27,783 bases of DNA, from contig DOIX01000155.1 of assembly GCA_003511885.1 (NCBI GenBank), forward strand, positions 1-27,783, written 5' to 3'. Made by a program: the position numbers and the translations under genes. Each line of letters begins with the position of its first letter. The first letter of the stretch is position 1. The notes beneath the pieces are model-generated. The model was not told the origin of the DNA and ran no database searches. It saw only the letters and a list, made by a program, of their open reading frames with translations. This DNA is from Cyanobacteria bacterium UBA11153. Lineage in GTDB: Bacteria; Cyanobacteriota; Cyanobacteriia; Cyanobacteriales; Coleofasciculaceae. Shown piece after piece: positions 16,947 through 24,929 of this stretch.

Positions 16947-17894
16947 GTGGCGCAGTTTCAGATCGAGTGTGTAGAGTCTAAAACACTAAAGAATCAGAGT
17001 CAATATAGCAAATTTGTCCTAGAGCCACTGGAGCGAGGTCAAGGAACGACAGTTGGTAACGCATTGAGGCGAGTACTCCTGTCTAACTTGGAAGGGACAG
17101 CGGTGACTGCTGTCCGAATTGCTGGCGTAAATCACGAATTTGCAACAATTGAAGGGATCAGAGAGGACGTTCTGGAAATTCTCCTGAATATGAAGGAAAT
17201 CGTCCTCAAAAGCTATTCGCCTGGACCTCATATTGGTCGAGTCTCAATCACTGGTCCATCTACTGTCAGATCGGCTCAGTTCGATCTCCCCTCAGAAGTG
17301 GATATTGTCGATCCAGGTCAGTATGTGGCAACTTTAGCAGATGGGGCTAGGCTGGAGTTGGAGTTTCGGATTGAACGCGGCAAAGGATATCGTGCTGTCG
17401 AACGGGGACGGGACGATAACTCTTCGGTAGACTTTCTCCAAATTGATGCTGTATTTATGCCAGTTACCAAGGTTAATTATAGCGTTGAAGATGTAAGGGT
17501 TGATAGTTCTGTAGAAAAAGATCGATTGCTGTTGGAAGTTTGGACAAATGGTAGTTTGAGTCCTCAAGAAGCCATGAGTCAAGCTGCTACCATTCTTGTG
17601 GATCTATTTAGTCCATTAAAAGATATTGAAATCAAGCCAGGTCAGAATGGGCCGATAGATGATGGAGATCCGACTAGCCAAATTCCAATTGAAGAATTAC
17701 AACTTTCAGTCCGAGCTTATAACTGTCTAAAACGGGCACAAATTAACTCAGTAGCGGATTTGCTTGATTACAGTCAGGAAGATCTTCTGGAAATCAAAAA
17801 CTTCGGACAAAAGTCGGCGGAAGAAGTAATTGAAGCCTTACAAAAGCGTTTGGGAATTACACTGCCCCACGAAAAAACTGTTAAACCAGGGTAA
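16947..17894 (+). CDS. rpoA: RNA polymerase alpha subunit
   Basis: 315 residues. Alpha dimerises to nucleate core RNA polymerase, and its C-terminal domain contacts UP elements and activators. The N-terminal domain (1 to about 230) carries LEPLERGQGTTVGNALRRVL at about 27-46. The C-terminal domain starts near 248 with SVRAYNCLKRAQINSVADLL, keeping the DNA-contact arginine (about R256), and NFGQKSAEEV. The start is GTG with AAGGAGG at 16928-16934. The 284-nt gap before it has no gene. Confidence 0.98.
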   Translation: MAQFQIECVESKTLKNQSQYSKFVLEPLERGQGTTVGNALRRVLLSNLEGTAVTAVRIAGVNHEFATIEGIREDVLEILLNMKEIVLKSYSPGPHIGRVSITGPSTVRSAQFDLPSEVDIVDPGQYVATLADGARLELEFRIERGKGYRAVERGRDDNSSVDFLQIDAVFMPVTKVNYSVEDVRVDSSVEKDRLLLEVWTNGSLSPQEAMSQAATILVDLFSPLKDIEIKPGQNGPIDDGDPTSQIPIEELQLSVRAYNCLKRAQINSVADLLDYSQEDLLEIKNFGQKSAEEVIEALQKRLGITLPHEKTVKPG

Positions 17895-17903
17895 TCGTGG
17901 TTA

Positions 17904-17966
17904 GTTATTGGTTGTTGGGTGTTGGTTGTTTGGTGTTAGTTTTTGGGTGTTAGTTGTTAGTTATTA
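17904..17966 (+). repeat. GTTGTTR heptad array after rpoA
   Basis: Nine heptamers in register: GTTATTG, GTTGTTG, GGTGTTG, GTTGTTT, GGTGTTA, GTTTTTG, GGTGTTA, GTTGTTA, GTTATTA. From about 17987 to 18090 the gap turns A/C-rich with AACACCAAATAAC-like units, the approximate complement of the first half. Confidence 0.85.
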
Positions 17967-18122
17967 ATTTGGGAATGGAGATAAAAAACCAACACCAAAT
18001 AACTAGCAAGCCATAACTGGCAACAAATAACGAACACCAAATTAACTAACAATAAATAAATAACAACAAATAACCAGAAATAGCCAGGAATAATTTTTGA
18101 GATAGTAGAAGGAGGAAAGAAA

Positions 18123-18473
18123 ATGCGTCATGGTTGTCGTCTAGCCAAACTGGGAAAACCAGCAGATCAGCGGAAGGCGTTGCTGAGAAGTTTGGCAACA
18201 GAATTGATTCGTCATGGTCGAATTACTACGACCAAGATTAGAGCCAAAGCAGTTAGATCTGAAGTAGAGAGAATGATTACATTGGCGAAAAACGGTTCCC
18301 TAGCTGCACGCCGTCGAGCAATTGGCTATCTCTACGACAAACAGTTAGTTCACTCTTTATTTGAGGGGGCAAAGGATAGATATGGCGATCGCAATGGCGG
18401 GTATACTAGAATCCTGAGAACCGTGCCTCGTCGCGGTGATAATGCAGAAATGGCAATTATTGAGTTGGTTTGA
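18123..18473 (+). CDS. rplQ: 50S ribosomal protein L17
   Basis: 116 residues. L17 is located at the tunnel exit side of the 50S. Family features: [20 protein letters not shown] at the N-terminus, [20 protein letters not shown] in the middle, [20 protein letters not shown] at the end. GGAGGA lies 6 nt upstream of the ATG. It follows rpoA as in most bacteria. Confidence 0.98.
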   Translation: MRHGCRLAKLGKPADQRKALLRSLATELIRHGRITTTKIRAKAVRSEVERMITLAKNGSLAARRRAIGYLYDKQLVHSLFEGAKDRYGDRNGGYTRILRTVPRRGDNAEMAIIELV

Positions 18474-18649
18474 GGGTTGGTTATGGGTTTTTTGTGGTTG
18501 GTAGTTTGATTGATGGTTTAAGGCTATGTGTTATTTTCGCTCTATGTTTAATTACCAGTCACGCCACATCAAATTAATCGAATTAAATTCGGACAGTTTG
18601 ATGGGGTGGGTGGGAACCTCACTAGATTAATTCCCCTGACACGGCAAAA

Positions 18650-19522
18650 ATGACTAACAGCCAACAACCAATCACCAACAACCAATCACCAACAACCAAT
18701 CACCAACAACCAATCACCAGCAACCAATCGCGAATTGCTTTAGCAATCCAATATCAGGGGACTAATTTTTACGGTTGGCAGCGGCAACCTCGTCATCGCA
18801 GCGTCCAAGAGGAAATTGAAAAAGTTCTCTTGAGTGTAGCAAAGGAACCAGTCACTCTTTATGGTGCTGGTCGTACTGATACCGGAGTTCATGCAGCGGC
18901 ACAGGTAGCCCACTTTAACACCACCCTGCCCATACCAGCTCATCGATGGAGTGACGTTCTTAATCAACGCTTGCCAGACGATATACTAATTCGGGCATCC
19001 GCTTTGGTAGCATCAGATTGGCACGCTCGTTTTTCTGCCAGTTACCGTCGCTATCGCTATACCATCTATATGGATGCCCGACCAAACTTGTTTGTGCGAC
19101 CCTATAGTTGGCATTATTATTACGAACCCTTGGATGAGTCTCGCATTCAGGCGGCATTAAATCCCCTAATTGGCAAGCACGAATTGACGGCATTTCACCG
19201 CGCTAATTCCGCACGAAAGCATTCCTGGGTGGATGTGCAAGCCGCTCAATGTTACCGCAACGGCTCATTTCTTTATATAGAAATACAGGCTAACGGATTT
19301 TTGTACGGGATGGTGCGCCTGCTGGTAGGAATGCTGGTACAAGTAGGAAGGGGACTTCGCCATCCTGACGAGTTTACCGAAATTTGGGTAAATCAGCGAC
19401 GAGCAGAAGTAAAATACGCCGCCCCAGCTAAGGGACTGTGTTTGTTGCGAGTTGGATATCCTAGCTCCCCCTTCCCCGAAGAAATTTGGTTTGATACCCA
19501 ACCCAAGTTTCTCTTGCCCTAA
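18650..19522 (+). CDS. truA: tRNA pseudouridine(38-40) synthase TruA with repeat-encoded N-terminus
   Basis: 290 residues. TruA converts uridines 38-40 of tRNA anticodon arms to pseudouridine. The catalytic aspartate lies in GAGRTDTGVHA (about D77), and the conserved core starts at RIALAIQYQGTNFYGWQRQ (28-46). The first 27 residues (NSQQPITNNQSPTTNHQQ and on) are encoded by a tandem 14-bp repeat identical in style to the intergenic arrays. There is no in-frame ATG, GTG or TTG between 18650 and the conserved core, so this ATG is the only ordinary start. No Shine-Dalgarno is visible. Its place after rplQ is conserved in cyanobacteria. Confidence 0.95.
   Translation: MTNSQQPITNNQSPTTNHQQPITSNQSRIALAIQYQGTNFYGWQRQPRHRSVQEEIEKVLLSVAKEPVTLYGAGRTDTGVHAAAQVAHFNTTLPIPAHRWSDVLNQRLPDDILIRASALVASDWHARFSASYRRYRYTIYMDARPNLFVRPYSWHYYYEPLDESRIQAALNPLIGKHELTAFHRANSARKHSWVDVQAAQCYRNGSFLYIEIQANGFLYGMVRLLVGMLVQVGRGLRHPDEFTEIWVNQRRAEVKYAAPAKGLCLLRVGYPSSPFPEEIWFDTQPKFLLP
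18661..18716 (+). repeat. 14-bp tandem repeat coding for the TruA N-terminus
   Basis: CCAACAACCAATCA repeated four times exactly, followed by a degenerate copy. Fourteen is not a multiple of three, so successive copies are read in different phases; the unit has no stop codon in any of them. Confidence 0.95.
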
Positions 19523-19583
19523 ATCGGAATCGCCATCGTACCATCCTAAAAGTTGTTAACCCTAAAAGCACAGAAAAAGACAG

Positions 19584-20036
19584 ATGGAAAAAACTTACTT
19601 TCCTCCAGTTGACACCCTAGATCGTAATTGGTATCTCGTAGATGCCGAAAACCAGCGTCTAGGTAGATTAGCTAGCGAAATTGCCAGAGTTTTGAGAGGC
19701 AAAAATAAAGCAACTTACACTCCACACATGGATACAGGTGACTTTGTGATTGTCGTTAATGCCGAAAAAGTCCTAGTTACTGGCAAAAAACGGACGCAAA
19801 AGCTGTATCGTCGTCATTCAGGTCGTCCAGGTGGGATGAAGACGGAAACCTTTGCTAAACTACAAGGTCGGATTCCCGAGAGAATTATCGAACATGCAGT
19901 GAAGGGTATGTTACCTAAAAATTCTCTGGGTGCAAAACTATTCACTAAGCTGAAAGTTTATGCAGGAGATACTCATCCCCATCAAGCTCAACAACCTCAA
20001 ACCTTAACTATTAGCACAATTCCAGGAGAAAATTAA
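19584..20036 (+). CDS. rplM: 50S ribosomal protein L13
   Basis: 150 residues. L13 is an early 50S assembly protein. Family features: [20 protein letters not shown] at about 17-36, [20 protein letters not shown], and [20 protein letters not shown] near the C-terminus. The stop overlaps the rpsI start by one base (TAATG), so the two are coupled. Confidence 0.98.
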   Translation: MEKTYFPPVDTLDRNWYLVDAENQRLGRLASEIARVLRGKNKATYTPHMDTGDFVIVVNAEKVLVTGKKRTQKLYRRHSGRPGGMKTETFAKLQGRIPERIIEHAVKGMLPKNSLGAKLFTKLKVYAGDTHPHQAQQPQTLTISTIPGEN

Positions 20037-20449
20037 TGGCAGGATTAGATTCAAGCGATCGCGTCGTCTACATAGGAACAGGTCGTCGTAAGGCTTCAGT
20101 CGCACGGGTACGTTTGGTTCCCGGTACGGGGAAACTCATTGTTAATGACCGTCCAGGTGATTCTTACTTTAACTTTAATCCCGGTTATCTATCTGCGGCA
20201 AAAGCTCCACTAGAAACTCTAGGTCTGGAAAATGATTATGACATTTTAGTGAAAGCTCATGGTGGTGGCTTAACAGGGCAAGCTGATTCTGTTCGCTTAG
20301 GTGTGGCGAGGGCATTGTGTCAGCTAGACCCGGAAAATCGCTCGCCTCTTAAAATAGAAGGATACTTGACTCGGGATCCACGGGCAAAAGAACGGAAGAA
20401 ATACGGGTTACATAAGGCTCGTAAAGCACCTCAGTACTCGAAACGGTAA
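20036..20449 (+). CDS. rpsI: 30S ribosomal protein S9
   Basis: 137 residues. S9 lies in the 30S head; its C-terminal SKR tail reaches the P-site tRNA anticodon. Family features: [20 protein letters not shown] at about 15-34 and the end [24 protein letters not shown] lies upstream inside rplM. In many cyanobacteria rpmE follows directly; here it is displaced by about 5.6 kb. Confidence 0.98.
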   Translation: MAGLDSSDRVVYIGTGRRKASVARVRLVPGTGKLIVNDRPGDSYFNFNPGYLSAAKAPLETLGLENDYDILVKAHGGGLTGQADSVRLGVARALCQLDPENRSPLKIEGYLTRDPRAKERKKYGLHKARKAPQYSKR

Positions 20450-20459
20450 TTTTTTTTAT

Positions 20460-20508
20460 TGGGGATTTTGGATTGGGTATTTACTAGTCTAAAGTCCCAT
20501 TTTTTTTA
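20460..20508 (+). terminator. Probable intrinsic terminator after rpsI
   Basis: Imperfect stem TGGGGATTTTGGA (20460-20472) / TCTAAAGTCCCA (20488-20499) followed by a T8 run. It would end the long operon before the accessory island. Confidence 0.5.
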
Positions 20509-20512
20509 TTTT

Positions 20513-20933
20513 GGTTGGGTTAATTAGGGTTTGCTGACGGGAGTCTAAAAAGCGAATCTAGGTGCTACACAGCTTACCTTATGGGAGTTTCACCCGTTGC
20601 TTCCTTTTCGGATACTCAGGGATTTCCTACAATCAGGCAAGGTTTTTGAACAAAAAGATTTAAAATTCTTGGACTTAAGAAAGCCAAAAATGCTTGAAAT
20701 CCTTTGCTGGCATACCTTCTTTCTTTATACAGCAAGCCCTAATTATTTACTAACCATTCCTAACCATACCAGGACTTATGCAAAGCATCTGGCTTTAGAA
20801 GGCTCTCTTCATGACTTTAGCTTTCGGAGCCTATTTATCCCGATACCATGGACGTACTCGTCTTGGTTTGACACTCCCCACGGCTGTCCAGTCAGAATGG
20901 ATATGTACTTGATTGGAGAAATGACTAACACTA
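20513..20933. other. Degenerate sequence before the TnpB remnant
   Basis: A plus-strand frame of 135 codons (20597-21004) spans most of it but overlaps the TnpB remnant in another frame and resembles nothing I know. On the minus strand a short piece near 20835-20890 reads SVKPRRVRPWYRDK before a stop, protein-like but unassigned. Probably mobile-element debris. Confidence 0.35.
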
Positions 20934-21164
20934 TTGTGGCTAGAGGCAGTTTCAAAAACCTGCACCAAGTGCGGTTATATTCATCAATCCTTGGGTGGCG
21001 CTAAGGTTTTCAAATGTTATTCCTGCGGTCATAGTTTACCATGGGAAATGAACGGTGCTTTGGGTTTTATGCTTAGAGCTTTGCGGGATACCGCCTTCAC
21101 CATCAATTCCGATGGTGTTGCTATCGCTGCATTGTCCGGGAATTTCCGGTATTGTGTCGCGTAA
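20934..21164 (+). pseudogene. TnpB (IS200/IS605-type) C-terminal remnant
   Basis: The translated segment SKTCTKCGYIHQSLGGAKVF, then KCYSCGHSLPWEMNGALG, is the zinc-ribbon (CxxC...CxxC) and final RuvC region of cyanobacterial TnpB/OrfB. The end LRALRDTAFTINSDGVAIAA is also typical. The aspartate expected in the RuvC-III (R)DxNGA motif is glutamate here (EMNGA). Upstream, the frame is closed by a stop at 20925-20927, and the rest of TnpB is not recognisable. It is therefore a dead fragment; the start given is only the first start-like codon. Confidence 0.75.
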
Positions 21165-21203
21165 ATGTATTCGTAAGTACGACGCTATGGGATTGCGAGC
21201 TTA

Positions 21204-22622
21204 ATGTTGCAAAGAGAACAACTCTTACAAGGGCGTTATCTGCTCCAAGAACAATTGGGAGCAAATCTGGGCAGGCAAACCTGGTTAGCTCGAGATATCA
21301 CAGTATCGCCGGCAGCACCTGCAATTGTCAAGCTGCTTGCCTTCAACCCGCAAATGGAGTGGGATGAATTTAGGTTATTTGAACGAGAAGGACAAGTTCT
21401 GCAACAATTAAACCATCGGCAAATTCCTAAATATTTGGATTATTTTAGTTTAGATCGGGAATCAGGTGGAGGATTATACTGGTTTGGCTTGGTGCAGGAG
21501 TATATTCCTGGTACATCAGTCAAGCAACTTTTGCATCAAGGGAAAAGGTTTAGCCAAGCTGAAGTAAAACAATTGGCTGAGTCAGTTTTAGAGATTTTAA
21601 TTTATCTCCATGGCTTCAATCCTTCAGTACTTCATCGGGATATTAAACCGAGTAACTTAATCTGGGGAGAAGATGAGAAGATATATTTGATTGATTTTGG
21701 TGCAGTACAGAATCGAGGTGCTAGTGAAGGGGTAACTTTTACTGTGGTGGGGACTACAGGTTATGCACCCTTGGAACAGTTTTGGGGTAAAGCTGTACCT
21801 GCATCAGATATTTATGCCCTTGGTGCTACGTTAATTCATTTACTTACTGGTACTCCACCAATAGATTTACCACAAAAAGATTTAAGAATTCAATTTAGCG
21901 ATCGCATTTCTATTCCAGCTAGTTTTGTCCGCTGGATTGAGGTGATGACTGCACCCGACTTAGCACAGCGCTTCAGGAGTGCTAAGGAAGCCTTAACCGC
22001 ACTAAAAACTAACCGTTACCCCAAAATTAATTTCCCTACTATTCCTCAACCTCGTGGCAGTCGCGTTAAGCTATCTAAATCGCCAGATTACCTCTTGATT
22101 AAAATTCCTCAACCTCGAAGATCGTTACTTGATTTTATCAAACTGATTGGCAATTTGGTCGTTACTATTAGTTCCTTACCCATTTTATTGTTTTCTGTAT
22201 TAATCATGTTAGGAGGGATGATTGGATTATTGCTTTTGTCCATGTTACCTCCTAGCCCAACACCAGTTTTGATCTTATTATTATTCGTTATATTAATTGG
22301 TTATTCTCTGAAATATACCAATCATGAATTAAAACTAGTCCAAGAAGCAACAGCTAACTCTCTACGTCATATTTTTGCCCATGATTACATCTACTTAGAC
22401 AGAGAAAATTTTATCCTGAAAAAGAAACTATTTTGGTGGACTTATTATCAAATAATTGAAGAGATCTACACCATCAACAAAATAGAGTATCTCCCCTGGA
22501 AAACGATAATTATTGAAACTCGGTCTAGAACTTACTCCTTCGCAGAGAACTTAACTGAAAATGAACGTCGCTGGTTAACGCAACAACTACAAGAATGGCT
22601 AGACTCAATACTTAATGAGTAA
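21204..22622 (+). CDS. Membrane Ser/Thr protein kinase with C-terminal PH-like domain
   Basis: 472 residues. The kinase domain spans about 10-270: nucleotide loop LGANLGRQTWLA (18-29), ATP lysine K43, HRDIKPSN (144-151), DFG (164-166), and APLEQ in place of APE (188-192). All catalytic residues are present, so it is probably active. Residues about 320-375 hold two hydrophobic membrane segments. The C-terminus (about 395-472) resembles a bacterial PH-like domain (KKLFWWTYYQIIEEI, TIIIETRSRTYSF). The target is unknown. It lies 62 bp upstream of a paralogue of matching domain numbering and is likely co-transcribed with it. Confidence 0.9.
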   Translation: MLQREQLLQGRYLLQEQLGANLGRQTWLARDITVSPAAPAIVKLLAFNPQMEWDEFRLFEREGQVLQQLNHRQIPKYLDYFSLDRESGGGLYWFGLVQEYIPGTSVKQLLHQGKRFSQAEVKQLAESVLEILIYLHGFNPSVLHRDIKPSNLIWGEDEKIYLIDFGAVQNRGASEGVTFTVVGTTGYAPLEQFWGKAVPASDIYALGATLIHLLTGTPPIDLPQKDLRIQFSDRISIPASFVRWIEVMTAPDLAQRFRSAKEALTALKTNRYPKINFPTIPQPRGSRVKLSKSPDYLLIKIPQPRRSLLDFIKLIGNLVVTISSLPILLFSVLIMLGGMIGLLLLSMLPPSPTPVLILLLFVILIGYSLKYTNHELKLVQEATANSLRHIFAHDYIYLDRENFILKKKLFWWTYYQIIEEIYTINKIEYLPWKTIIIETRSRTYSFAENLTENERRWLTQQLQEWLDSILNE

Positions 22623-22684
22623 GGACTAAGCAGTCAAAAGTATCCACTACCATATTCGCTATTTGCCATTACCTATTCCCCATT

Positions 22685-24052
22685 ATGCTAAAAAACTCAT
22701 CTATCTTAAATCAACGTTATCAATTAGAAACAAAACTAGGACAAAATGCTGGTCGCCAAACCTGGTTAGGACTAGATATTAGCAAATCTCCGCCCGAACC
22801 TGTAATTGTCAAACTCCTAGCATTTAACCCTCAAATAGACTGGGAAGAAATCAAACTATTTGAACGAGAAGCCCAAGTTTTGAAACATCTCAATCATCCC
22901 CGAATTCCTAAATATCGCGATTACTTTTCTCTAGATTCCCATCGAGGTGAAGGTTTACCTTGGTTTGGCTTAGTCCAGGACTATATTAACGGAGATTCTC
23001 TCCAAAATATGTTAGATATAGGTAAAAGATTTACCGAAAAACAAGTCCGCCAAATCGCCATCTCTGTTCTAGAAATTTTGACCTATTTACACCAACTATC
23101 GCCTCCTGTATTTCACCGAGATATTAAACCAAGTAATTTAATTTTAGCAAAAGATGGACAAGTTTATTTAGTTGATTTCGGCGCAGTCCAGGATCGGGCA
23201 ACAGCAGAAGGAGTGACTTTTACAGTTGTCGGGACTAGTGGCTATGTACCACCAGAACAATTATGGGGTAAAGCCGTACCTGCTTCCGATCTTTATGCTT
23301 TAGGGGCAACTTTAATTCATTTATTAACAGGAATCCCACCAACAGATTTGCCTCAAAATCAAATGCGCATTGAATTTGGTGAGAGAGTTAAGATTAGAAC
23401 CAGTTTTATGGAATGGTTGGAAATACTTACCGAACCTGCATCAGAACAAAGATTTATCTCAGCGAGTCAAGCACTTTTAGCATTAAAATCTGGTAGAAAC
23501 GATCCGATTAGATTAGCTAAATCAAATCAATCTTATCGCAACCCAGTTAATTACCGTCGTCTGGCTATTTTAACTTTACCTCAGATTTTTTTAATTGGAA
23601 TTGTAATGGTGTTTGGTTGGTCTAGTTGGAATAGTGGAAAAAAAGTCCAATACGAAGCTAGGCAAAACATCGAGGAAATGAACCTATACCAAGAAAAATA
23701 CTATGAAATGCACTATAAATTTGACACAGAACGTAATTATTTAATGAATACGACAGAACTATATTACTACAACACCAGTACTACTTCTAACGAAGCATTA
23801 AATCATGCCTGGCCAGTAGACCCAGACGATTACTTCAAAAGTTATTTTGGTGGAGTATTTGTAGACTCTATGAGTGAAGTTCTAGATAGTCAAGAAATTG
23901 AAATCAAAATTAAAAGTATCATTTGTGAAGCAGATGATCCAGGAAATATATCACCCCCACAACCAAGCGCTCAAAATTCCTGTCCCCAAGGCAGCAAACA
24001 GATAGGAGTTCCCAGAGTCAAGCTAATCAGGTTGAAAAATAAAGGTCTGTAA
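22685..24052 (+). CDS. Membrane Ser/Thr protein kinase, tandem paralogue
   Basis: 455 residues. The kinase domain aligns with the upstream kinase without indels over at least the first 200 residues: LGQNAGRQTWLG (19-30), K43, HRDIKPSN (144-151), DFG (164-166), VPPEQ (188-192). One membrane helix follows at about 300-320 (LPQIFLIGIVMVFGWSSW). The region after it (about 320-455) differs completely from its neighbour: Tyr/Asn/Glu-rich, weakly like the pilin-type tails on some cyanobacterial kinases, ending in a Pro/Cys-containing stretch. Being outside the membrane it could sense envelope signals, but this is inference. Confidence 0.9.
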   Translation: MLKNSSILNQRYQLETKLGQNAGRQTWLGLDISKSPPEPVIVKLLAFNPQIDWEEIKLFEREAQVLKHLNHPRIPKYRDYFSLDSHRGEGLPWFGLVQDYINGDSLQNMLDIGKRFTEKQVRQIAISVLEILTYLHQLSPPVFHRDIKPSNLILAKDGQVYLVDFGAVQDRATAEGVTFTVVGTSGYVPPEQLWGKAVPASDLYALGATLIHLLTGIPPTDLPQNQMRIEFGERVKIRTSFMEWLEILTEPASEQRFISASQALLALKSGRNDPIRLAKSNQSYRNPVNYRRLAILTLPQIFLIGIVMVFGWSSWNSGKKVQYEARQNIEEMNLYQEKYYEMHYKFDTERNYLMNTTELYYYNTSTTSNEALNHAWPVDPDDYFKSYFGGVFVDSMSEVLDSQEIEIKIKSIICEADDPGNISPPQPSAQNSCPQGSKQIGVPRVKLIRLKNKGL

Positions 24053-24157
24053 TCAGTTTATATTCATCTCATCCCCTTTCCCCATTTTGACAATCAATTC
24101 CTAGAACACCGATTCATTAATAATCAAAAGTTTGATTTTGCGTTGATCGATCGGTGA

Positions 24158-24163
24158 TATAAT
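24158..24163 (+). promoter_or_regulatory. Possible -10 element before the small membrane protein
   Basis: TATAAT about 125 nt upstream of the ATG at 24287. No good -35 at normal spacing was found, so support is weak. Confidence 0.25.
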
Positions 24164-24286
24164 TATGGATCATCCTACTTTGGCAAAAGTGAACAGATAG
24201 GTCGCTACTATATGAAGATAGCTAGAATTTGAGCGATTGCAAGACAGATTATAAATAAACAGATCAACTCATGGATAAAGAATGCA

Positions 24287-24616
24287 ATGAAAATTACGAT
24301 CGCTCAAATCAAATTCGTCCATACACTGATCTTCTGGATTCTCAGCTTGTCCGTCCTCTATTCGCTCTTTAGCGGGATTTTCGATCGCATCACGTCGTGG
24401 ACTTGGGTTGCGGTTGGTTTGGTACTCATCGAGAGCATTGTTTTAATGATATCGGGTTGGACTTGTCCGCTGACGCTTCTCGCTCAACGCCTCGGTGCCC
24501 AACAAGGATCGGTGTCCGATCTCTTTCTTCCCAAATGGTTTGCAGACCGAATTTTCCCGATTTGCGGCACAACATTTGTCGTGGCGATCGCAATTCTTTT
24601 GTTACGATTGTCTTAA
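24287..24616 (+). CDS. Small membrane protein, DUF2784-like
   Basis: 109 residues with three to four hydrophobic helices (about 8-29, 38-58, 88-108). CPLTLLAQRLG after the second helix resembles the CPLT motif of DUF2784 membrane proteins, whose function is unknown. The start at 24287 lacks a clear Shine-Dalgarno. The stop overlaps, tail to tail, the stop of the minus-strand antitoxin (shared TTAA). Function unassigned. Confidence 0.65.
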   Translation: MKITIAQIKFVHTLIFWILSLSVLYSLFSGIFDRITSWTWVAVGLVLIESIVLMISGWTCPLTLLAQRLGAQQGSVSDLFLPKWFADRIFPICGTTFVVAIAILLLRLS

Positions 24617-24909
24617 GCTACTTTGGGGCAAATTTCGATTTTGACAGTCATGCCAACTCGATCTAGCATTGCGATTAGCGTATCCACCGAAAATTTTTCT
24701 ATTTTACCTTGAGTTAGAGCTTGAATTCGATCGGTTGACTGTTGGAGATGTTGAGCTGTTTGCTCGATCGTCCAATTTCGAGCTTTAATTTGATTTTGTA
24801 GAGCGAGTATGAGCTGGGATCGGATGAGTAAGTTCTCAGCTTCTTCGGCTGAAAATCCCAAATCGAGAAAGATATTATCGGCGGCTTGGGTAATTAGATT
24901 TTCGCTCAT
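24613..24909 (-). CDS. HigA/XRE-type antitoxin
   Basis: 98 residues. Residues about 30-80 (LILALQNQIKARNWTIEQTA, QHLQQSTDRIQALTQGKIEK) form a helix-turn-helix of the XRE/HTH_37 class found in HigA-like antitoxins. The end DTLIAMLDRVGMTVKIEI is typical. It neutralises a HigB-type RNase and would repress its own operon. The gene follows the toxin on the minus strand. In the sequence as given, the toxin frame also runs straight into this gene because of a shift at an A9 run. Confidence 0.85.
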   Translation of the reverse strand: MSENLITQAADNIFLDLGFSAEEAENLLIRSQLILALQNQIKARNWTIEQTAQHLQQSTDRIQALTQGKIEKFSVDTLIAMLDRVGMTVKIEICPKVA

Positions 24910-24929
24910 GGTTTGTGTTCTCTTGAATT

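Noticed and set aside
3521..18716. A CRISPR array as explanation for the tandem repeats
   Set aside because: Units are 7-14 nt with no unique spacers, units drift in sequence, and no cas genes are present.
20597..21004. 135-codon plus-strand frame before the TnpB remnant
   Set aside because: It runs over the TnpB zinc-ribbon segment in the wrong frame and has no recognisable domain.
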